Notes under the pieces: model-generated
Database searches by the model: none
The model's input: the letters and a program-made list of their open reading frames with translations, nothing else
What the model was told of the DNA's origin: nothing
Made by a program: the position numbers and the translations under genes
Assembly: GCA_016713985.1 (NCBI GenBank)
Contig: JADJOD010000031.1
Location: 13,481 to 77,480, forward strand
DNA from: Lewinellaceae bacterium
GTDB lineage: Bacteria > Bacteroidota > Bacteroidia > Chitinophagales > Saprospiraceae
Direction of reading: 5' to 3'
DNA length: 64,000 nt
In this document: in pieces, positions 57,241 through 64,000 of the stretch
How positions within the stretch are numbered: position 1 is the stretch's first letter
Layout of the letters: each line of letters begins with the position of its first letter

Positions 57241-57352
57241 GAGTTGTGAGTCGTGAGTCGTGAGTCGTGAGTCGTGAGTTGTGAGTCGTGAGTTGGTGAG
57301 TGGGTCGTGGGTCGTGAGTTGTGAGTCGTGAGTTGTGTGAGTCGTGAGTTGT
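57241..57352 (+). repeat. Heptamer tandem repeat GAGTCGT/GAGTTGT
   Basis: About 15 imperfect copies begin right after the prs stop codon. Some units are changed by an extra or lost base. Confidence 0.93.
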
Positions 57353-57535
57353 GGAGGCTCGAAAAAGATGACCGTGCAAACCGAAAATCGTTGGTAAACG
57401 GCATGTTAGATTCGATATTTAAAACATCTGACCGCCGTTCCCTCGAATTTGACGCCGTTCCATAAAAAGTTGTTGAGTCTGCGGTTTGCTTGCATTTATC
57501 TTGTGCCAAGTTTTCTCATAGTATGTTTTGATTTT

Positions 57536-57570
57536 CCTACTGCTTCCCTTCTGGCAGTAGGATTTTTTTT
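57536..57570 (+). terminator. Rho-independent terminator downstream of prs
   Basis: CCTACTGC pairs with GCAGTAGG around a 10-base loop, followed by eight T. The bases between prs and this site, 57353-57535, hold no frame or RNA I can name. Confidence 0.85.
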
Positions 57571-57603
57571 AAACGAGGGCTCCCGTATCTAATCTTCGGT
57601 TTG

Positions 57604-57640
57604 GCACTTGGCGCGACGCAAAGAACGTCGCGCCGGGTGC
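57604..57640. other. GC-rich hairpin in rhodanese leader
   Basis: GGCGCGACG and CGTCGCGCC pair perfectly with a 7-base loop; with two U-G pairs the RNA stem extends by six pairs. It starts 35 bases after the terminator. Confidence 0.7.
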
Positions 57641-57727
57641 GGAATGCTCGCCCGGCGCTTTTCCCACGCTATTTTTCGACTTATTTTGTAACGATTTTGC
57701 ATCGTTGTTGTTCTGTGCATTTAGTGA

Positions 57728-57786
57728 GACTCTGAAGGTACTCGCTGATTTGCAATAACCTGTAATCTCCGGGCCCCTTCAGAGTC
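57728..57786. other. 11-bp inverted repeat in rhodanese leader
   Basis: GACTCTGAAGG and CCTTCAGAGTC flank a 37-base loop. It lies 60-120 bases before the rhodanese start. Together with the hairpin at 57604 it shows a structured region in this 270-base gap; nothing else is seen in it. Confidence 0.6.
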
Positions 57787-57846
57787 ACACTTGCGAAACA
57801 TGTCGTGTTTCGTCGTATCGTCGTGGTGAAATAACTCAACAATGCC

Positions 57847-58353
57847 ATGCCAATTCAGAGGATAAAGATACTTTCACTTGCCGGGCTTGTTTTTTCAAGC
57901 CTGGCCTGCTCCGGCCAGGTAAAAAGCGGCGCCTACCGGGCCATGCTGAAAACCTTGCTGGACCATTCCGTGCCGGAAGTGCAGGTGCAACAAGTCGCTG
58001 CGGACAGCGCAGCGACGCTGTTTCTCGACGCCCGGGAACCCAAAGAATTTGAAGTCAGTCATATTCAGGGCGCCATGCACGTCGGCTACGACCATTTTGA
58101 CATGACCCAACTTTCTGATATCCAGAAAGATACCAATATCGTGGTGTATTGTTCCGTGGGTTATCGCAGTGAAAAAATTGCCGAAAAACTGCTGGCTGCC
58201 GGTTATAAAAACGTGTCCAATCTCTACGGCGGCATCTTCGAATGGGTCAACCAGGGCCACCCGGTGCACGACGAAAAAGGGCAAACCAACGAGGTACATG
58301 CGTACAGCAAAACCTGGGGTATCTGGCTGAGGAAAGGGAAAAAACGTTATTGA
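57847..58353 (+). CDS. Rhodanese-domain lipoprotein
   Basis: 168 residues. A signal with lipobox SLAC, then residues 55-145 form a rhodanese domain with the active Cys in VVYCSVGYRSEK (CxxGxR) and the usual DAREPKEFEVSHIQGAMHV entry. Sulfur transfer outside the cytoplasm; the Cys loop fits thiosulfate- or persulfide-type substrates, which is not certain. An alternative start at 57842 has a different frame. Its end overlaps the end of rmlB by 7 bases (convergent). Confidence 0.85.
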   Translation: MPIQRIKILSLAGLVFSSLACSGQVKSGAYRAMLKTLLDHSVPEVQVQQVAADSAATLFLDAREPKEFEVSHIQGAMHVGYDHFDMTQLSDIQKDTNIVVYCSVGYRSEKIAEKLLAAGYKNVSNLYGGIFEWVNQGHPVHDEKGQTNEVHAYSKTWGIWLRKGKKRY

Positions 58354-59398
58354 TACTGTTCCTTGTAATATTCCTGGTACGCTCCTGAAAGCACGTGTTG
58401 CAGCCAGTTTTCGTTGTCTAAGTACCATTGGGCCGTTTCCCGGAAACCTGCTTCGGCCCGGATGGAAGGCTCCCAGCCCAATTCCGTTTTCAGTTTGCTG
58501 GCATCGATGGCATATCGCCGGTCGTGGCCGGGCCGGTCCTTCACGAAGGTGATGAGTTGCCGGGAAGTGCCGGCGGGTTTGCCGAGCAGATCGTCCATGA
58601 TCTCGCAGAGTTTTTCCACGAGGTCGATGTTTTTCCATTCGTTGTTGCCGCCGATGTTGTAAGTTTCCCCGTTCCGGCCATTGTGGAAGATCACGTCGAT
58701 GGCAGCGGCATGGTCTTTTACCCAGAGCCAGTCGCGGGTGTATTTGCCGTCGCCATAAACGGGCAGGGGTTTTCCTTGACGTATGTTGTTGATTATCAAA
58801 GGGATTAGTTTTCCGGAAAATGATTGGGGCCGTAATTGTTGCTGCAGTTCGAAAGCACCGCCGGCAGGCCGTAGGTATGAAAATAAGCCCGGACGAAGTG
58901 GTCGCCCGCCGCCTTGGAGGCGGAATACGGCGACCGCGGGTCGTAACGGGTTTCTTCCGTAAAATAACCTTCCTCCCCCAGCGAGCCGTACACTTCATCG
59001 GTGGAAACGTGGTAAAAACGTTTCCCGCCGGGGTTGTCCTTCCAGAGGTTCCGGGCCGCATTCAGCAGATTTACCGTGCCGAGTACATTGGTTTCCACAA
59101 AAGCCACCGGATTCGAAATGGAGCGATCCACGTGACTTTCGGCGGCGAGATGGATCACGCCATCCGGCCGGTATTTTTCGAATACTTCCCTGAGTTGCTC
59201 CGGATGTGTGATATCGGCGCGTTCAAACACGTAATTCGGCGCCGGCTCCACGTCGCGCAGGTTTTCTAAGTTGCCCGCATAGGTCAACGCATCGAGGTTG
59301 ACGATGCGATACGCAGGGTATTTGTTTACAAAAAGCCGGACGACGTGCGAGCCGATAAAGCCCGCACCGCCGGTGATGAGGAGGGTGGATTTTGTCAT
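58347..59398 (-). CDS. rmlB: dTDP-glucose 4,6-dehydratase (one frameshift near 58809)
   Basis: About 350 residues. A short-chain dehydrogenase that converts dTDP-glucose to its 4-keto-6-deoxy form for surface sugars such as rhamnose. NAD motif TGGAGFIGSHVVR; DALTYAGNLENL; HLAAESHVDRSI; the Thr/Asp/Glu triad in STDEVYGSLGE; YSASKAAGDHFVRAY with the catalytic Tyr-Lys; then NIGGNNEWKNIDLVE in the second part. The AAAA/TTTT run at 58809-58812 lacks one base: NHFPEK and LIPLIINNIRQGKPLPVYGDG join. Its downstream end meets the rhodanese gene; a UDP-sugar gene lies upstream on the same strand. Confidence 0.93.
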
Positions 59399-59493
59399 TG
59401 CTTCTGTAAGATCGTCATTGGGTCAAACCAAGGGCCAAAAAAGGAGGGGGATTATTCAAAAAACCGTGCTCCGCTCACGGGTTACGGCATCGC

Positions 59494-59524
59494 CATCATC
59501 ATTCACCATTCATCATTCATCATT
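59494..59524. repeat. Heptamer repeat CATCATT at end of UDP-glucuronate decarboxylase gene
   Basis: About four copies of a 7-base unit that overlap the last codons and stop of the gene at 59513. The read-out on the minus strand is a NDE* end. Confidence 0.75.
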
Positions 59525-60472
59525 AACCTTTCCACCCACTTTTTTAAAATACTCATAAGTCAGTTTCAGTCCGGTAGCCCGGTCAAATTTCGGTTCCCAG
59601 CCGAGAATAGCGCGCGCTTTGGTGATGTCGGGGCGGCGTTGTTTCGGGTCGTCTACCGGCAGCGGGCGGTAATCGATGTATGCTTTCGGGTTTTGCACCA
59701 GTTCGAGGATTTCGTGGGCAAACTGCATCATCGTGATTTCCGAGGGGTTACCCACGTTGACCGGCAGGTGGTAGTCGCTCAGGAGCAGGCGGTAAATGCC
59801 GTCCACAAGGTCGTCGACATAGCAGAAAGAGCGCGTCTGGGAGCCGTCTCCGAACACCGTAAGTCCTTCTCCACGAATGGCTTGTGAGAAAAAGGCGGGC
59901 AACACACGTCCGTCGTTCACCCGCATACGCGGCCCGTAGGTATTGAAAATCCGGATGATACGTGTTTCCACGCCGTGGTAATTGTGGTAGGCCATGGTGA
60001 TCGCCTCCATAAAACGTTTGGCTTCATCGTACACGCCGCGCGGACCGACGGGATTTACGTTGCCCCAGTATTCTTCGGTTTGCGGATGTTCGAGCGGGTC
60101 GCCGTAAACTTCCGACGTGGAAGCCACCAGAATACGGGCGCCTTTTTCCTTGGCGAGGCCGAGCAGGTTGTGCGTGCCGAGAGCGCCTACTTTCAAGGTC
60201 TGGATCGGCATCTGCAGATAATCGATCGGACTGGCCGGCGAAGCGAAATGCAGGATATAATCCAGGTGGCCCGGTACGTGCACAAACTTGGTGACGTCGT
60301 GGTGATAATACTCGAAGTTTTTTTCCTTGAACAGGTGTTCAATATTGGCCAAGTCGCCGGTCAGCAGATTGTCCATACCGATCACCCGGTAACCTTCGGC
60401 GAGAAAACGATCGCTCAGGTGCGATCCGATAAAACCGGCAGCGCCGGTTATAAGTACACGTTTTTGAGTCAT
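59513..60472 (-). CDS. UDP-glucuronate decarboxylase (UDP-xylose synthase type)
   Basis: 319 residues of the extended SDR family. NAD motif TGAAGFIGSHL, DNLLTGDLANIEHL, the LHFASPASPIDYLQ segment that marks UDP-xylose synthases, STSEVYGDPLEHPQ, YDEAKRFMEAI with the catalytic Tyr-Lys, and RIFNTYGPRMRVNDGRV, FGDGSQTRSFCYVDDLV. It decarboxylates UDP-glucuronate to UDP-xylose for cell-surface glycans. The promoter-like TATCTTTG at 60549-60556 (minus) lies 77 bases upstream. It precedes rmlB by 115 bases on the same strand. Confidence 0.88.
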   Translation of the reverse strand: MTQKRVLITGAAGFIGSHLSDRFLAEGYRVIGMDNLLTGDLANIEHLFKEKNFEYYHHDVTKFVHVPGHLDYILHFASPASPIDYLQMPIQTLKVGALGTHNLLGLAKEKGARILVASTSEVYGDPLEHPQTEEYWGNVNPVGPRGVYDEAKRFMEAITMAYHNYHGVETRIIRIFNTYGPRMRVNDGRVLPAFFSQAIRGEGLTVFGDGSQTRSFCYVDDLVDGIYRLLLSDYHLPVNVGNPSEITMMQFAHEILELVQNPKAYIDYRPLPVDDPKQRRPDITKARAILGWEPKFDRATGLKLTYEYFKKVGGKVNDE

Positions 60473-60548
60473 TGATTTTTCCGATAAATAGAATTTGGCA
60501 AAAAAATTGCAAAGGAAGAATTACAATTATCCCCGTCGAAATGACAGG

Positions 60549-60556
60549 CAAAGATA
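60549..60556 (-). promoter_or_regulatory. -7 promoter element for UDP-glucuronate decarboxylase gene
   Basis: TATCTTTG on the minus strand, 77 bases before the ATG at 60472. No clear -33 element. Confidence 0.5.
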
Positions 60557-60737
60557 GGGGAAGGCATGACAAGTAACGTGCCAAGACCTAAAGCTGTTAT
60601 ATTTACCACTCCTCCCTCGGATTTTCTTTTTATCCCGGTTATCTTCCCGCTTACGGATGGCAATATCTTTTCATGTTTGACGTATTTAAACATGAAATGT
60701 GGCACTCATTTCTAAACCCTTTATCACAAAACCGGAT

Positions 60738-61382
60738 ATGAAAACCCTTGTTATTGAAGCCTTTCCGCTATTGCGGGATGCGCTGCTGCACCAACTTGAA
60801 ACGAATGAGTACATCACTTCCGTGCTGGGGGCGGAAAACACGGCACAGGCATTTTCGCTGTTCGCCGACTGGGCGCCCGACCTGATCTGGCTCGACGGCA
60901 CCTTCCCGGAGGTCCGGCAAGAAGCAATGATCAAACAAATTCAGCGGACCGTGCCCGACACCAAAATTTTGCTGTTTGGCTCCGGCGATTCCATTCCTGA
61001 AATAAAAAACTTTTTTAAACAAGGCATACGCGCGTATTTGCCCAAAACGGCCTGCCCCTGCGATATTTCGGAGGCGCTCTCCAGTTTAGCCGCCGGCAAC
61101 CTGTACGTACCCGCCTCGCTCAACCGCACTTTTACGTCGTGGCTCACCGACCCGATGCGCAAAAAAAAGCGGGGCTGTGAAATCACCCAGCGCGAAAAGG
61201 AAGTCCTCTCCCTGATCGTGGAAGAACACACCACCGGCGAAATCGCCAAAAAATTATTCATCAGTTATTGTACCGTGGAAACCCACCGCATCAACCTCAT
61301 CCAGAAACTCGGCGTGAAAAACACCGCCGGGCTGGTGAGGGTCGCTTTTGAGGCGGGCTTGTACAACCGGAGCATTATCTAA
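60738..61382 (+). CDS. LuxR-family response regulator
   Basis: 214 residues from the ATG at 60738. Residues 1-120 form a receiver domain: MKTLVIEAFPLLRDALLHQL, phosphate acceptor Asp in DLIWLDGTFPE and Lys in AYLPKTA. The usual second acidic pair is reduced to one Glu (VIEAF), as in some atypical receivers. Residues 148-205 are a LuxR-type helix-turn-helix (ITQREKEVLSLIVEEHTTGEIAKKLFISYCTVETHRINLIQKL). It probably controls transcription in response to a kinase not found nearby. The palindromic element starts 2 bases after its stop. Confidence 0.9.
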   Translation: MKTLVIEAFPLLRDALLHQLETNEYITSVLGAENTAQAFSLFADWAPDLIWLDGTFPEVRQEAMIKQIQRTVPDTKILLFGSGDSIPEIKNFFKQGIRAYLPKTACPCDISEALSSLAAGNLYVPASLNRTFTSWLTDPMRKKKRGCEITQREKEVLSLIVEEHTTGEIAKKLFISYCTVETHRINLIQKLGVKNTAGLVRVAFEAGLYNRSII

Positions 61383-61384
61383 AA

Positions 61385-61826
61385 AAGGTTTCAGGGTTTC
61401 AAGGTTTCAAGGTTTCAGGGTTCTGCGTTGCCACAACCTTGAAACCTTGAAACCCTTCCGTCCGACTTAAAGGTTTAATGACATATGGCGACGGAAGGAT
61501 TTGAAAAATTATAATTGTTCAGGTAGCCGCAGCGCGGCGAAAGATTTGTAGTCGATAAGAGCAATGATCCTCCGTGGAGGTGCAGGGCACCGAAACATAT
61601 TCCGGTGCCCTGCACCTCCACGGAGAATTCGGAGCAAAGTCTACAAAGATTTCGGGGCGCTGCCCCTGACCTAAGTAGTTATGAATGAACGAATTATTTT
61701 TGAAATCTTTCCGTCGCTTTCCATCGTTAAATCTTTATGTCGGACGGCAAGGGTTTCAAGGTTTCAGGGTTGTGGCAACGCAGAACCCTGAAACCCTTAA
61801 ACCTTGAAACCCTCAAACCCCTAAAC
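61385..61826. repeat. Nested palindromic element, about 440 bp
   Basis: The outer arms (61385-61510 and the complement of 61690-61826) match over about 120 bases with few changes; a 28-base core (61411-61438 and 61768-61795) is perfect. In the centre a 23-bp perfect hairpin (61570-61592 with 61603-61625) has a 10-base loop. Smaller GC hairpins lie between. No frame is present. It looks like a non-coding mobile palindrome (MITE- or REP-like). Confidence 0.85.
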
Positions 61827-63148
61827 AACCTTGCCTTCCTTCACAAATTCCCGCAGAATCGCCGCCTCCAGCCGTTCGCGGCTGATGCGCCGGGATTGAT
61901 CGGCTAAGGCCTCGATGGAGCAGTAGTGCGCCACGTTGAGAATACCCGCGCCGGTGAGTTCGTAACGCGCCGCCACTTGCCGCCAGTCGACGTCGGTCGC
62001 GATTTCGATTTGTTGGGGAAACACTTTCGACCAGATTTCAAAACGTTCCTCGGGCCGTGGCAGGGGAAAATGGACCAACGCCTGAAACCGCCGCGAAAAG
62101 GCTTCGTCGATATTGGAGCGCTGGTTGGTGGCTAAGATGACCAGTCCGTTGTAAGCTTCCACCCGCTGGAGCAGGTAGGCTACTTCCTGGTTGGCGTATT
62201 TGTCGTGGGCGTCGCGGACGTTGGTGCGTTTGCCGAACAAAGCGTCGGCCTCGTCGAAGAAAAGAATCCAGTTTTTGTATTCGGCCTTGTCGAATAGTTT
62301 GGACAGGTTTTTTTCCGTCTCGCCGATGTATTTCGACACCACCCGCGACAGGTCGATGCGGAACACGTCTTTGCCCGTGGATTTGCCCAGCAAGGTGGCC
62401 GTCAGCGTTTTGCCGGTGCCGGGCGGACCGTGGAACAACGCCCGGTAGCCGGGTTTTACCTTTCGGCCCATACCCAGGTCGTTCATCAGTTCGTCGTTCC
62501 ACTTGATCCAGTTTTCGATCTCGCGAATCTGCGATAATGTGTTGGGAGTCAGCACCAGATCATCCCATTCCATGTCGGTGTGCAGGTATTCCGCCGGGAA
62601 ATCGGAACTGAAACGCGGCTTGCTCACCACACCTGCAGTGAGCAGTTCCACCACCTCCGGGTCGAGGACGAGGCGCCCGCTCATAAGCGGCTCGCCTTCC
62701 CGAACGGGTTCCAACCAGAGAATGTGTTTTTGATACAACCAATGATCCGAACTGAGCAATTGTTGTACCTCCAGCCGTTTTTCCAGGTCGTCGCCGGCGA
62801 GGATAAACTGGGCCGTTTCGCCTGTGGGCAAAATGCCGCGGTGGTTGGCCGCCTTGACGCCCCCGAATTCGGGGAAGTCGCCGCCCTGGGGCAGGTGTTC
62901 GGCGATGAGTTGGTTGAAGAAGTTGGGTTGGAGGTGGGGACCAGGGCGAGCAGGATCAGCAAATACTCCGCTTCCGCCGGCGTGTGGGTATCCATAAATG
63001 TTGCAAAAGGCGAGCCGTCGTGGAGGTAGTCGGCAGGATCGCTCGCAGGGGGTTGGGTTTGCTGCAAATGGGCTTGGAGCCGGGCGGAGATGAGGGCGCG
63101 GAGGAGGGTGAGGGCGTTTTGTATGTTGTTGTAGTTGCTCACAATCAA
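61821..63148 (-). CDS. AAA+ ATPase of contractile-injection-system type (one frameshift near 62936)
   Basis: About 443 residues. Walker A is HGPPGTGKTL, Walker B is LFFDEADALFG with NVRDAHDKYANQEVAYLLQR, sensor 1 is VILATNQRSNIDEAFSRRF and the C-terminal small domain ends REFVKEGKVV. The N-terminal half is unlike FtsH or Cdc48 and matches the ATPases found next to phage-tail-like extracellular injection systems in Bacteroidota. A TTG at 63148 or GTG at 63142 starts the frame. One added C in CCCC at 62936-62939 joins LALVP and HLQPNFFNQLIAEHLP. The next gene upstream ends one base before. Confidence 0.82.
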
Positions 63149-64000
63149 TTATTTAACACAAACATGTTGATCCGGATTGTCGCCTTTGGTCAGTTTTAAT
63201 CCGGGCAATTGGTTGATTTTCAGGGCTAAGGGATTGGGGATAATAACGCCGTCGTTCAGCACCGTTTGCAGCCAGATTTTGAACCGGATCATATTGCCGG
63301 TATTCCCCATGATCTTCGTTTTGTAAAAGGCCTCGATGGTTTGAATGCGGCGACCTGTTCGGGCTCCGTTACATGCGGATACGCGACAAAAAGTCCGTCG
63401 AACTTAAAGGCGATCAAAGCTTTGCAGGTATGCAGGTTATAGGACACGAGGTCGAAGAAGAACTGGGTAAAATTGGCGAGGTAAGCCTGTAATTTTTCGC
63501 TGTTCGTCGGCGCTGGTTTGTTTTGCAACCAGCCTTTGGCTTCCATACCTTTTGCCAGCATTTGCTGGTGTTGGTTCATCATAGCGGTATACGCCGGGCT
63601 CATTGGGTGGAGCGCTTTCATACCCAGTACAACATGTGCGGAGAGTTTCCCGTCTCCATCGTTGCAATAATACGTTTTGGCCTCATCCTGCTCGTTGGCG
63701 TCAAAATTGACGTTCATACCGTCGGGACTGCGGGCGTGATAGTAGTCGCAATTATTGCGATCCGTGCTAAGTAAAGCCGTTTTATCCCGCACATAAAAAC
63801 CGGGGCCTAAAGCCTCCTGCACTAATTTGGTCAACGCTTCCAATCGTTTTTTTTGAACGGTGAGGGCTTGTGCCTGTTTCAATCGTTCTGCCCATGTGAG
63901 CGGAGGGGCAGCGGAGAAAAATGCCGGTACCGTTTCCTTTTCGCCGGGTTTGCGGAAGAGGGTGTCGGATTTGGGGGTAGGGGTGGTGGAGCAGTGGTGG
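63149..64000 (-). CDS. Unidentified protein next to AAA+ ATPase, 3' part (cut by window edge, one frameshift near 63340)
   Basis: The frame is open to the window edge, about 283 residues of the C-terminal portion. Near the edge is LFRKPGEKETVPAFFSAAPP, a segment like the linkers of DUF4157-type proteins in Bacteroidota injection loci. The rest is helical (AERLKQAQALTVQKKRLEALTKL), with TDRNNCDYYHARS in the middle and an end LKLTKGDNPDQHVCVK. One base missing in the TTT run at 63340-63342 joins VAAFK to TIEAFYKTKIMGNTGN. It lies one base before the ATPase start, so they form an operon. Function unknown. Confidence 0.6.

Noticed and set aside
1..64000. tRNA or rRNA genes
   Set aside because: I saw no cloverleaf with conserved TTCGAATC-type arms and no rRNA-like stretch; a tRNA scan was not possible.

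Overview
The window is a stretch of a Bacteroidota chromosome, most likely Saprospiraceae or a close relative. The evidence is type IX secretion (T9SS) C-terminal sorting domains, promoters with the Bacteroidota -7 box TAnnTTTG, genes typical of the phylum (DUF4271, DUF4403, EAD11 and WG-repeat proteins), A-rich start regions without clear Shine-Dalgarno sites, and moderate GC content. I see no rRNA, tRNA or CRISPR array.

Layout. 1-6 kb (minus strand): a secreted protein, heptose kinase rfaE1, an MBL hydrolase, an acyl-CoA dehydrogenase, a lipoprotein and rarA. 6-17 kb: envelope lipoproteins, a toxin-antitoxin pair, an M14 peptidase, a broken T9SS protein, TolC and a membrane-fusion adaptor. 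The toxin-antitoxin pair and the broken T9SS block each sit between perfect direct repeats (74 and 59 bp) copied from the 3' end of the gene before them. 17-20.5 kb: purA, DUF4271 and hemD, closed by a strong terminator. 20.5-24.2 kb: a two-gene conflict-type operon with its own promoter, consisting of a degenerate-SIR2/TIR protein and a membrane-anchored STAND-like NTPase. 24-30 kb: serA, a heptamer repeat, a WD40 protein and lineage proteins. 29.7-35.9 kb: a second conflict-like operon, an EAD11 membrane protein followed by a secreted WG-repeat protein. 36-52 kb: mostly housekeeping (gpmI, mscL, hemW, DUF4129/SpoIIM pair, a large outer-membrane protein, hemB, a GH10-like hydrolase, lpxD, queG). 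52-61 kb: palindromic repeats, a secreted M36 metalloprotease, prs, rhodanese, rmlB, a UDP-glucuronate decarboxylase and a LuxR-type regulator. 61.4-64 kb: a large nested palindrome, then an AAA+ ATPase and the end of another gene that resemble the edge of an extracellular contractile injection system locus.

About fifteen genes are broken by one or more single-base shifts, nearly all in short homopolymers and including purA and rmlB. I read these mainly as uncorrected sequencing errors and annotate the genes across the shifts. Three heme genes (hemD, hemW, hemB) are scattered here; hemB follows a promoter and two terminators, which suggests a regulated leader. Intergenic regions carry many 7-9 bp tandem repeats.
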